This document shows, in pieces, positions 36,836 to 46,114 of a DNA stretch of 64,000 nt. A program made the translations under genes and the position numbers. Source of the stretch: Mucilaginibacter sp. Bleaf8 (GTDB lineage: Bacteria > Bacteroidota > Bacteroidia > Sphingobacteriales > Sphingobacteriaceae); assembly GCF_018390515.1 (NCBI RefSeq), contig NZ_JAHBBK010000001.1, positions 248,001 through 312,000 of the forward strand, read 5' to 3'. The notes beneath the pieces were generated by a model. The model was not told the DNA's origin and ran no database searches. It saw nothing but the letters and a program-made list of their open reading frames with translations. Numbering within the stretch: the first letter of the stretch is position 1; each line of letters opens with the position of its first letter.

Positions 36836-38371
36836 ATGAAAAAACTTAAAAAGAAACTATTAATAAGTGCGGGGGCGTTAGCTATACTTAATTTCAGTTG
36901 CACCAAGCTAAACGAAGATCTGTACGGAAGCAAGTACGTAGATAAAGGCGGCGCAGCCACCAGTGCAGATCTGGGAGGTGTCTATTCCCAATTGAATGGC
37001 TTTAGCGATCAGGCGAACTGGTATGCACTTTCCGAGCATTCAACAGATGAAATGATGGGCCCAACCCGCGGAACAGACTGGGACGACTTTGGTACCTGGC
37101 GTAAACTGCATCAGCATACCTGGGATCCTTCTCACAACCAAATCTATGATACCTGGAATAACCTGAACATTGGTGTTTATCGTGCTACTGCGGTGATAGC
37201 TAAAGCAGGAGACAATCAAACCAAAGCAGAAGCAAGTTTTTTGCGGGCGTTCTTTATGTACTGGATAGTTGACTATTATGGTCAGCAGCCTTTCCGTGAA
37301 GTTACAGATGACCCGGATGCCAACCCACGGGTAATGACCCGTAAAGAGGCTACCGATTTCATGATCAAAGATCTGGAGTTTTCCATAGCCAATCAAACCA
37401 GCCGAGATCCGGGTAAGGGTAATAAATATGCTGCAGAGTTTTTGCTGGCTAAAATTTATTTGAATAAAGCGGTATTTTACCAAGACCCTACAAGTCCGGC
37501 CGGGCCTTACACCTTCCAAAAGGCAGACATGGATAAGGCGCTGGGCTATTTAAATGACATCATTAACGCGGGTGGTTATACGTTAACGCCCAACTATTAT
37601 GACAACTTTAAATGGGATAATACTACGGCTTCCAAAGAGATCATCTTTGCCCGTCAGAATGAGCCAAACGTTGGTCAGAATGCCAGTCTGGAAAACCGTA
37701 CCCGTATGGGCATGCATTACAACACTACGCCCGATGGTTGGAACGGTTTCACTACCCTTGCTGCTTTTTATAATAGTTTTGAGGATAATGATATCCGCAA
37801 AAAATATAATCTGCCAGGTTATACCGACAAAACAGGTCACAACGTAGGTTTCCTGGTTGGCCAGCAAAAGAAATATGATGCACAAGGCAATTTGGTTAAC
37901 GTGCTCGACCGAAGTGGCAAACCCTTAATTTTCACCCCCAACGTGAACATCGGTTACGCTACTGAGGCAGAAGGCATCCGCGTGGTTAAATTCGCACTTA
38001 ATCCGGCTAACTATGGACAAAGCGGCAATGATTATGTTTTCTTCCGTTATGCAGACGTGTTGTTGATGAAAGCGGAAGCCATTTTGCGTGGCGGAACTGA
38101 TGCGACCCAGCCATTAACGCTGGTAAATCAAATTCGTACCAACCGTGGCGCTACGGCGCTTACCTCTCTTGACCTGACAGCCTTGTTGGCAGAAAGAGGC
38201 AGGGAGCTGTACTGGGAATCCTGGAGACGTAATGACCTGATTCGCTTTGAAAAGTTCAACGATCCGGTTGATCAGAGAGAGACGAAATCGGCCGGCTACC
38301 GGGTTGTTTACCCTATTCCTCAACGTGCCGTTGACTCCAACCCTAACCTTAAGCAAAACTTTGGCTATTAA
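36836..38371 (+). CDS. SusD/RagB-type substrate-binding lipoprotein
   Basis: 511 residues. The lipoprotein signal ends AILNFSCTK with the lipobox Cys at residue 23. The helical SusD fold is indicated by TPR-like FLRAFFMYWIVDYYG and the conserved C-terminal segment LLAERGRELYWESWRRNDLIRF. SusD caps the SusC barrel from the cell surface and helps capture the substrate. AAAGGA lies just upstream of the ATG, one of the few Shine-Dalgarno-like sequences here. A strong hairpin terminator follows 28 bases after the stop. Confidence 0.95.
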   Translation: MKKLKKKLLISAGALAILNFSCTKLNEDLYGSKYVDKGGAATSADLGGVYSQLNGFSDQANWYALSEHSTDEMMGPTRGTDWDDFGTWRKLHQHTWDPSHNQIYDTWNNLNIGVYRATAVIAKAGDNQTKAEASFLRAFFMYWIVDYYGQQPFREVTDDPDANPRVMTRKEATDFMIKDLEFSIANQTSRDPGKGNKYAAEFLLAKIYLNKAVFYQDPTSPAGPYTFQKADMDKALGYLNDIINAGGYTLTPNYYDNFKWDNTTASKEIIFARQNEPNVGQNASLENRTRMGMHYNTTPDGWNGFTTLAAFYNSFEDNDIRKKYNLPGYTDKTGHNVGFLVGQQKKYDAQGNLVNVLDRSGKPLIFTPNVNIGYATEAEGIRVVKFALNPANYGQSGNDYVFFRYADVLLMKAEAILRGGTDATQPLTLVNQIRTNRGATALTSLDLTALLAERGRELYWESWRRNDLIRFEKFNDPVDQRETKSAGYRVVYPIPQRAVDSNPNLKQNFGY

Positions 38372-38399
38372 AATTGAATAGCACTTTCATTTGACCTTC

Positions 38400-38435
38400 A
38401 AACGTAGCGATTCACCATCGCTACGTTTGTTTTAT
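38400..38435 (+). terminator. Terminator between susD and the FG-GAP genes
   Basis: A perfect 12-bp stem, AAACGTAGCGAT / ATCGCTACGTTT, with a 5-base loop is followed by GTTTTATT. It lies 13 bases before the next ATG and may end or attenuate the susCD transcript. Confidence 0.8.
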
Positions 38436-38448
38436 TAATCTGCTATTG

Positions 38449-41400
38449 ATGATTAAGTATTTAAGATGGCTTGGCGTGTTAATGCCTGTAATTTTAAGCG
38501 CCTGTCATTCCCACGCTCCGGATACACTCTTCCATGAATTAGATGGAGGTACTACTGGTATCAATTTCAGTAACAACCTTACCGATAATAGCACAACCAA
38601 CATTTTCTCGTACCGCAACTATTACAATGGTGGCGGCGTTGCCATTGGCGACATTAACAATGATGGCCTTAATGACATCTTCTTTACAGCTAATCAGGGC
38701 GACAACAAGCTTTTTATTAACAAAGGCAAATGGAAGTTTGAGGATGTAACTGAAAAAGCCGGGGTTAAGGGAAGCAAGTATTGGAGCACCGGCGTAACCA
38801 TGGCCGATGTAAATGGCGATGGGTGGCTTGATATTTACGTTTGCAACAGCGGGAACAAAAACGGGCAAAAAACCGACAATGAATTATTTATTAACCAACA
38901 TAACGGAACGTTCAAAGAAGAAGCAGCCCGGTACGGCCTGAATGATAAAGGACTATCTACACACGCTGCATTTTTTGATTATGATCTGGACGGCGACCTG
39001 GATTGCTACGTGCTGAACAACTCCTTCAGACCAATAGGCACATTCAACTTTGCCGATAATTTAAGGGATGAAACGGATGAATTAGGCGGAGACCATTTAT
39101 ACCGTAATGATAACGGCCACTTTGTTAATATCACTAAAGCTGCTGGCATCTATTCAAGCGATATAGGATTTGGGCTCGGCGTTTCGGTTGCTGATATTAA
39201 CCAGGACGGCTATCCGGACATTTATGTATCTAACGATTTTTTCGAGCGCGATTATTTATATATCAACCAACATAACGGCACTTTTAAAGAAGACATACAA
39301 CGGCAAACCGGTCACCTGAGTTTAGCTTCAATGGGCTCTGATATTGCAGATATAAACAACGATGGCCTCCTTGATATCTTTACCACCGAAATGCTTCCGC
39401 AAAGTGATGAAAGATTAAAGAAAGTAACCTCCTATGAATCTTATGACGTTGTAAAACTAAAGCAAAAGGACGGTTACTATAACCAGTATATGCAAAACTG
39501 CCTGCAACTGAATAATGGCGATAGTACATTCTCCGAAGTAGCCTTTTATGCCGGAATTGCCGCTACAGACTGGAGCTGGGGCGCGCTTGCTTTTGATATG
39601 GATAATGATGGCTGGAAGGATTATCTGATTTGCAACGGCATTTATAAAGATCTAACTAATCAAGATTATATAGAGTATCTGGCAAGTGAGGATAACATAA
39701 AAAAAATTCAAGACGGTAAGCGCTTCAACTACCAGGAATTTGTATCAAAAATACCCTCTACGCCAATAGCAAGTTATGCATTTATCAATAACCGGAACCT
39801 TACATTTAGTGACAAAACAGCCGAACTTGGTTTAGACAAACCGGCTTTTAGTAATGGAGCTGCGTATGGCGATTTGGATAATGATGGCGACCTGGATTTA
39901 ATAATCAACAGGGTGAATATGCCTGCAGGCATTTACCAGAATCATGCTGAAACATTAAAAAGTACTTCGTTAGCCATCAGCTTAAAAGGCGAAAAAAACA
40001 ACATTTTTGGCATTGGTGCAACAATTAAGATATGGACAGCAGGCCAGCAATTGTTGTATTATCACCAACCCGCCCGCGGATTCCAAAGCAGTACTTCCCC
40101 TAACCGGCTTGTTATAGGCGTAGGCAAGGCTCCGCAGGCTGACTCTGTAAAGATTGTATGGCCGGGCGGCAAAATACAGACACTTACCGATGTGGCAGCT
40201 GGTAAACTGACCATAGTAGATATTAAAAATGCTTCCATAAAGCAACATGAGATGCAACTTAAGCATACAGCGCTGTTTACAGATGTGTCTAAGCAACTTT
40301 TTGACACCATACCTCACCACCATGAAGATGATTTTATTGATTTTGATCGCGAAAGGTTAAGCCTGCAAATGCTGTCTACGGAGAATCCTTATATCACTAC
40401 CGGCGACCTTAATAACGACAAGCTTACAGATTTTTATTTTAGTGCTTCGGCTGGTCATCCGGCTTGTATCTATTTTCAGCAAAAAAATGGCCGTTTCAAG
40501 TGTTACATTCCCGATGACTTCAAAAAACAAAGTTACCTGGAATGTGCAGGTGCTGTTACCGGAGATTTTGACAAAGATGGCGATACCGACCTGATAATTA
40601 CGTTTGGCGGCAATCAGGAAGAAGCCGGCTCGCCTGTTATGAAACCGCGCTTTTATGAAAATAAAGGTCAAGGGAAATTTAGCTGGAACAGGCAAAAATC
40701 GCCCAACTGCTCGCTCAATGCATCTGTAATTGTTAAAAGCGACTATGACCATGATGGTGACGAAGACCTTTTTATTGGCGGACGTAGCCTGCCAGGTTTA
40801 TACGGTTGTTCACCGGCATCATACGTGTTTCAAAATGACGGGCAAGCAAACTTTAAAAATGTAAGCGCTCAGGTTTTAGGCAATACCCGTTTAGGTATGG
40901 TAACCAGCGCCCAGTGGGCCGATTTGGACAAGAATGGATACGACGACCTGATTGTAGCCGGTAACTGGATGGGTATCCTTATTTTTAAAAACAACGCCGG
41001 GCGTTTTACTGCAGACACCAGCCTGACGAATTTTAAGGGCTGGTGGAGCAGCCTGAAAACTGATGACATCAACAATGACGGCTATCCTGACATTATCGCC
41101 GGGAACCTGGGTTTGAACAGTAAGTTCCGAGCTTCACCACACGAACCTTTGCGTATTTATATCAAGGACTTTGATGCAAACGGAACCAAGGAGTGCATTA
41201 CATCCATCTATCGTAATAATCACCAGCCGTATGTGTTTCATATGCGCCCGGACTTGGTGGCTCAAATGCCTGCTTTCAAAAAGAAGTATTTGCGCTACGA
41301 AAATTATGCGGGCAAATTATTTAATGAGGTGTTTCCGGAAGAAGACCTTAAAGATGCTGAGAAGCATGAAATCACTACACTTGCATCGGCCGTTTTTATC

Positions 41401-41745
41401 AACAAAAAAGGTTCTGGTTATACCTATAAGCAGTTGCCTGCCAATGCGCAGCTAGCGCCTGTTAATTCTATAATTATTGATCACGACGAGGTTTCCAAAA
41501 CCAAGAGACTCATACTGGCTGGAAACTTTTACGGTTTTAAACCAGAGGTGGGCAGGCTGGATGCCAGCTATACCAGCACCTATACTTACCAGGGCGGTAA
41601 TTTCAAATATATTCCGGCACAGCAAAGTGGCATTTGCATTAAAGGGCAGGTACGGTCATCTGCAATTATCAACGATCCATCCGGTAAAAAGACTTACCTT
41701 TTTGGATTAAACGATGATCGCCTGTATGCCTACAAACAAAAATAA
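38449..41745 (+). CDS. FG-GAP/VCBS-repeat lipoprotein with ASPIC/UnbV domain
   Basis: 1098 residues from the ATG at 38449. The lipoprotein signal ends ILSACHS. Many FG-GAP/VCBS repeats with calcium-loop signatures follow, such as GDINNDGLNDIFF, DVNGDGWLDIYV and DYDLDGDLDC. An ASPIC/UnbV segment near 520-590 contains ARGFQSSTSPNRLVIGVG and VKIVWPGG. A second set of repeats lies in the C-terminal half. These CRTAC1-like beta-propeller proteins are surface lipoproteins often encoded next to SusCD pairs. The exact role is unknown; ligand or glycan binding is inferred. A paralogue is encoded 21 bases downstream. Confidence 0.92.
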   Translation: MIKYLRWLGVLMPVILSACHSHAPDTLFHELDGGTTGINFSNNLTDNSTTNIFSYRNYYNGGGVAIGDINNDGLNDIFFTANQGDNKLFINKGKWKFEDVTEKAGVKGSKYWSTGVTMADVNGDGWLDIYVCNSGNKNGQKTDNELFINQHNGTFKEEAARYGLNDKGLSTHAAFFDYDLDGDLDCYVLNNSFRPIGTFNFADNLRDETDELGGDHLYRNDNGHFVNITKAAGIYSSDIGFGLGVSVADINQDGYPDIYVSNDFFERDYLYINQHNGTFKEDIQRQTGHLSLASMGSDIADINNDGLLDIFTTEMLPQSDERLKKVTSYESYDVVKLKQKDGYYNQYMQNCLQLNNGDSTFSEVAFYAGIAATDWSWGALAFDMDNDGWKDYLICNGIYKDLTNQDYIEYLASEDNIKKIQDGKRFNYQEFVSKIPSTPIASYAFINNRNLTFSDKTAELGLDKPAFSNGAAYGDLDNDGDLDLIINRVNMPAGIYQNHAETLKSTSLAISLKGEKNNIFGIGATIKIWTAGQQLLYYHQPARGFQSSTSPNRLVIGVGKAPQADSVKIVWPGGKIQTLTDVAAGKLTIVDIKNASIKQHEMQLKHTALFTDVSKQLFDTIPHHHEDDFIDFDRERLSLQMLSTENPYITTGDLNNDKLTDFYFSASAGHPACIYFQQKNGRFKCYIPDDFKKQSYLECAGAVTGDFDKDGDTDLIITFGGNQEEAGSPVMKPRFYENKGQGKFSWNRQKSPNCSLNASVIVKSDYDHDGDEDLFIGGRSLPGLYGCSPASYVFQNDGQANFKNVSAQVLGNTRLGMVTSAQWADLDKNGYDDLIVAGNWMGILIFKNNAGRFTADTSLTNFKGWWSSLKTDDINNDGYPDIIAGNLGLNSKFRASPHEPLRIYIKDFDANGTKECITSIYRNNHQPYVFHMRPDLVAQMPAFKKKYLRYENYAGKLFNEVFPEEDLKDAEKHEITTLASAVFINKKGSGYTYKQLPANAQLAPVNSIIIDHDEVSKTKRLILAGNFYGFKPEVGRLDASYTSTYTYQGGNFKYIPAQQSGICIKGQVRSSAIINDPSGKKTYLFGLNDDRLYAYKQK

Positions 41746-41766
41746 TATAAGGTTAAGTAGCTACTT

Positions 41767-44700
41767 ATGGATAAAATGAAATGCTTTTTTAACAGCTTGC
41801 AGCTTATATTAATAGTTTTTGCAGCAGCATTGAGTGCCTGTAAACAAAAACAGCAAGGGCCGCATATTTTCGAAAAAGTTGAAGCGTCGGTATCTCACAT
41901 AACTTTTGCAAATACCATTACAGAAACCGACTCCTTAAACATTATGGATTACCTGTACTTTTATAATGGTGCGGGAGTTGCTACTGCTGATTTTAACCGC
42001 GACGGATTACAGGACCTTTATTTTGTTTCTAACCAGGGGGCAAACAAATTCTACTTAAATAAAGGAAACCTTACTTTTCAGGATGTTACCCCAACTGCAC
42101 GGGTAGCAGGTACAGGCAACTGGAAAACCGGCGTAACCATAGTGGACATCAACAATGACGGCTTTCCGGATATATACCTTTCGGTCGTATCGGGCTATAA
42201 AAACTTTAAAGGAGCTAACCAGCTTTACATCAATAATGGCAATATGACCTTTACGGAGCGTGCGGCCGAATACGGCATTGCTTTTAAAGGGCTCTCTACC
42301 CAGGCGGCATTTTTTGATTACGACAAAGACGGCGATCTCGACCTTTTTATCCTAACGCATTCTGTGCATAGCAACGCATCTTATGGCGACTCATCGGCAA
42401 GATACAAATATGATTATGCGGCAGGCGATCACTTATTAAGGAATGACGATGGCCATTTTACAGACGTAACGCAACAGGCCGGAATTTATGCATCTGCTAT
42501 TGGCTATGGGTTAGGTGTAAGCATCAGCGACTTAAATAATGACGGATGGGATGACATCTACGTATCTAACGACTTTTTTGAGCACGATTATTACTATGTT
42601 AATCAGCACAACGGCACTTTTAAAGAACAGCTTAAAAGCGCTTTTGGGCACACCAGCTTGTTTTCGATGGGCAATACCATTAGTGATGTTAACAAAGACG
42701 GCTCGCTTGACGTGATTACAACCGATATGCTTCCCGAAGATATGGAGCAATTGAAATCTTCCATCAATGATGAATCACTGGATATTTACAACCAGGAGGT
42801 AAAAGCCGGCTTTTATTACCAGTACTCTAAAAACTGTTTGCAATTAAACGTTGGCAACGGGCATAAATTTATCGACATCGGCTTATACTCGGGCGTGGCT
42901 GCAACAGACTGGACATGGTCTCCACTCTCGCATGATTTTGATTTGGATGGCTGCAAAGACCTGTTTTTTTCGAACGGTATCAAAAAACGGCTCACAGACC
43001 TCGATTATCTTAAATACCTGGGCACACCTGCCGTTCAAAGGGTGGGTACCAACCGCAATTTCGATCAGGACAAGATTAACCATATGCCGAACGGCAAAGT
43101 GCATAGCTATTTATATAAGGGCAGCAAAAACCTTCGTTATTCTGATATATCATCGGTTAATGCAATGCAGGATACTGCTTCTTCTGCCGGTGCGGTTGCC
43201 GTTGACCTCGATAATGATGGAGATTTGGAGATTGTAACGAATAACTTAAATGAGCCTGCTTTCATTTATAAAAACACAACTATTAATGGTAAAGGCTTAT
43301 CAAAGCACAAATACATCACTTACCAAGTAAATTACAAAAATAATAACCGTGGTGGCGTAGGCGCAAAGCTTTACCTAAAATCACAAAAATCAGTAGACCA
43401 TCAGGAATTTCAAACCACAACGGCTTTTCAGAGCAACCAGTCGAACAGGTTATTATTTACGTTTGCTGATGATGACAGCCCCAAAGAACTACTTATTGTA
43501 TGGCCGGACAATTCTTATCAGTTGGAGGCAAATTTCAACTTGAATAAACTTAATACGATAACCTACAAGGATGATAAAGTTTCCCATATGACAGATATCG
43601 AAGGTGTTATAACTCGATTTTTAAACAACAATGCCGGTTTCAACAGCAAGCCGGTAATGGTTTCGCAATTAGCGCAGTTAAATCTTAATGAAACGCCCGA
43701 TTTTAATTACGCTTACTTACTGCCGCACACCTACCTGCCACGCACACCAGCCATCGCCGTAGCCGATATTGATAATGATGGCAATGATGACATATACGTT
43801 GGCGGCATGGCCGGCGACAAAAAATATCTTTTAATAGCAGATAATAAAGGTAGTTATCAAAAATCCTTCCCGCTTGCATTTGCGCCATATCAAGAAGCGG
43901 CCGATGCCGATGCAAAGTGGTGCGACTTTAACAATGACCATTTGCCTGACCTAATTGTTCAAAGCGCTAACCATCCATTTAGCGATAGCAGCAGTTTGCT
44001 GCAGCCAAGGTTGTTTATTAATAAAGGCAAATACCAGTTTGAATATGTGCCGCTACCGAAAATAAATAGGCAAACGGCGGGCATTACAATTATAGATATT
44101 AACGGAGACGGCTTGAAAGACATTTTACTGCAAGGCAGCATTTCCTTCCGTAATTATACTGCCAAACGCCCGTCTGAATTATTAATTAACAAAGGCAATG
44201 GTCAGTTTCAACTTGCTGCTAATAATCTATACCAAAAACTCAGGGATATTTCTTTTATAAGCGATATAAAAGCAGCCGATGTAGATGGCGATGGCCGCGA
44301 GGATTTGGTTGTGGCGGCAGAATGGCAGCCGCCAATGATATTTTTAAACCAGAGCGGCAGGCTGGTTAGATTAAAGCTGCCTGCCATGGACGGCTTAAAG
44401 GGGTGGTGGCAATCAATATTAGTTACCGATTTAAACCACGACGGTAAGCAAGACCTGATAGCCGGTAACTGGGGCAGCAATAACAAATATAACGTAGCAC
44501 CTGGCGCATCGCTTTACGCTTACAATCAGGATTTGGATAACGATCAGAAAAACGATTTGATTTTATCATATAATTATGCTAGGAAGTACTATCCATTCAG
44601 GCCCAAAAACGATCTGGAACAAGAGCTTCCATACTTGAAAAAAGAGTGGCTAAGTTTCCGCAAAATGAGTAACAAAACCACTCAGGAGATTTTTGGTAAC

Positions 44701-45084
44701 AAGATGAAACCTGATGCCCAGCTTGAAGCCAATACATTTAAAACGATATTCGTGTCAGACATTATGCATGCAGCAAAAGTTACAGAGCTGCCATGGTTGT
44801 ATCAGCAGGCACCGGTAAGAAGCATAAGCGAAATAGATCATCAAAAAGTCTTATTCAATGGCAACTTCTTTGGCGTAATTCCATTTGAAGGCAGATACGA
44901 TGCGCTTGGGCTGGCCAGTGCAACCTTTAACACCAAAACCCAAACATTTTCCGCTCCAACCTATTGGGTAAACTCGCAAATAAACTTCCAGGAATTGGCA
45001 AGCCTTCAACCCGTCAAAAACAAGGATAAGAAAAACCTGCTGGCTGTAACTTATGATGGCAGGTTGGTGCTTTTCTCAGAGTAA
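41767..45084 (+). CDS. Second FG-GAP/VCBS-repeat lipoprotein with ASPIC/UnbV domain
   Basis: 1105 residues, paralogous to the preceding protein along the whole length. The lipobox is ALSACKQ. FG-GAP loops include DFNRDGLQDLYF, DINNDGFPDIYL and DLNNDGWDDIYV. The ASPIC-like part (TTAFQSNQSNRLLF, LLIVWPDNS) is more diverged than in its neighbour. It is tandem and probably co-transcribed with it. Its presence as a second copy suggests a pair of surface proteins with different ligands or a complex; this is inference. The stop is 14 bases from the convergent SRPBCC/GyrI-like gene. Confidence 0.92.
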   Translation: MDKMKCFFNSLQLILIVFAAALSACKQKQQGPHIFEKVEASVSHITFANTITETDSLNIMDYLYFYNGAGVATADFNRDGLQDLYFVSNQGANKFYLNKGNLTFQDVTPTARVAGTGNWKTGVTIVDINNDGFPDIYLSVVSGYKNFKGANQLYINNGNMTFTERAAEYGIAFKGLSTQAAFFDYDKDGDLDLFILTHSVHSNASYGDSSARYKYDYAAGDHLLRNDDGHFTDVTQQAGIYASAIGYGLGVSISDLNNDGWDDIYVSNDFFEHDYYYVNQHNGTFKEQLKSAFGHTSLFSMGNTISDVNKDGSLDVITTDMLPEDMEQLKSSINDESLDIYNQEVKAGFYYQYSKNCLQLNVGNGHKFIDIGLYSGVAATDWTWSPLSHDFDLDGCKDLFFSNGIKKRLTDLDYLKYLGTPAVQRVGTNRNFDQDKINHMPNGKVHSYLYKGSKNLRYSDISSVNAMQDTASSAGAVAVDLDNDGDLEIVTNNLNEPAFIYKNTTINGKGLSKHKYITYQVNYKNNNRGGVGAKLYLKSQKSVDHQEFQTTTAFQSNQSNRLLFTFADDDSPKELLIVWPDNSYQLEANFNLNKLNTITYKDDKVSHMTDIEGVITRFLNNNAGFNSKPVMVSQLAQLNLNETPDFNYAYLLPHTYLPRTPAIAVADIDNDGNDDIYVGGMAGDKKYLLIADNKGSYQKSFPLAFAPYQEAADADAKWCDFNNDHLPDLIVQSANHPFSDSSSLLQPRLFINKGKYQFEYVPLPKINRQTAGITIIDINGDGLKDILLQGSISFRNYTAKRPSELLINKGNGQFQLAANNLYQKLRDISFISDIKAADVDGDGREDLVVAAEWQPPMIFLNQSGRLVRLKLPAMDGLKGWWQSILVTDLNHDGKQDLIAGNWGSNNKYNVAPGASLYAYNQDLDNDQKNDLILSYNYARKYYPFRPKNDLEQELPYLKKEWLSFRKMSNKTTQEIFGNKMKPDAQLEANTFKTIFVSDIMHAAKVTELPWLYQQAPVRSISEIDHQKVLFNGNFFGVIPFEGRYDALGLASATFNTKTQTFSAPTYWVNSQINFQELASLQPVKNKDKKNLLAVTYDGRLVLFSE

Positions 45085-45098
45085 GAAGCCGTATATCA

Positions 45099-46004
45099 TT
45101 ACAACACCGGGTAACATATGCGGGTTATCCATTTACTGCTATCCGGTGTTTGAACGCGGTCAGTTACCAGCTCCTCGTAAGGAATTGCTGGCGAAGTATA
45201 ACCGTTATCCAACATATAAAGTGATAGCTGATTGAGTGCGGTTTTGATACGGCTATTTCCGCCTTTAACGTTTACTGTCAGCAAATTGGCGTTGTATACG
45301 AGCTTTTTAATAAAGAAATCGTTGTTGCTACTAACCGGTTTATTTATTGGAATAGCTAAGGTTGTTAAATATGCCTTTGTATTTAATTGCGTAACATTCA
45401 TCATTGGGTAGCCCGCCTTATCAGCCTTGGTTTTAACGGCATAAGCTCTCAACTCTTTTATCGCTTTGTAAACTTCTTCCAGAGGCAGGGCGCTTTTGCT
45501 CATGCGTTTGGTAGCAAGTACTATCGAATCTTCAATCTTCGCATTTTGTACATGAATACCATACACTTGGCGGTCATCTTCCAAAAACTGCTTTGCATTG
45601 GCCAGTATACTATCTATACGCCGTACCACATTATTCCGCGACTGGTAAAGCAAAACTCTTTTTAGCGGATTAACGCCGGTTCTTACAACAGCATTCCAGG
45701 TTAGGTAAATGGTGCGCCCATCTCTCACGGCATAGCCAACTGTACTTTCAGCAGTGTCGTTGCCCGTCAGTAAGCGGCCGGTTATTTCGCTTATTGTGCT
45801 TTTTTGTACGATAAACTTTCGGTTAGCGTTTGGCAACCAGTTGCTCCACTTTTTGGTATGCATCACATATTTTATAACAGCTTGCTCGGGTGTATAAACT
45901 TTAACCTGACGGTAGATTTTTACATAAGGCGGAATAAGTACAAAAACAGCGGCAATAGCAATTACACTAATAAGTACGATCAGTGACAGCAATCTTCTTG
46001 TCAT
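45099..46004 (-). CDS. Membrane-anchored SRPBCC / GyrI-like ligand-binding protein
   Basis: 301 residues. An N-terminal membrane helix (LLSLIVLISVIAIAAVFVLI) is followed by a region resembling an SRPBCC/polyketide-cyclase domain (KYVMHTKKWSNWLP onward, about 40-185). A C-terminal part (about 205-301) has the GyrI/effector-binding ending PAIPYEELVTDRVQTPD. GyrI-like domains bind small molecules. The protein probably faces the periplasm. It runs opposite to the flanking FG-GAP and GH65 genes and interrupts the locus, so its link to it is uncertain. Confidence 0.65.
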   Translation of the reverse strand: MTRRLLSLIVLISVIAIAAVFVLIPPYVKIYRQVKVYTPEQAVIKYVMHTKKWSNWLPNANRKFIVQKSTISEITGRLLTGNDTAESTVGYAVRDGRTIYLTWNAVVRTGVNPLKRVLLYQSRNNVVRRIDSILANAKQFLEDDRQVYGIHVQNAKIEDSIVLATKRMSKSALPLEEVYKAIKELRAYAVKTKADKAGYPMMNVTQLNTKAYLTTLAIPINKPVSSNNDFFIKKLVYNANLLTVNVKGGNSRIKTALNQLSLYMLDNGYTSPAIPYEELVTDRVQTPDSSKWITRICYPVL

Positions 46005-46114
46005 TCTAAATAAGGTATAACTTGGTTGTACAAGTTAGCGATAAAGTAGTTGCGCGTAAATATTTCGCGGCCTTCTTTTTATAATTACTTTTTGTATATA
46101 TTTAGTTACCAATC

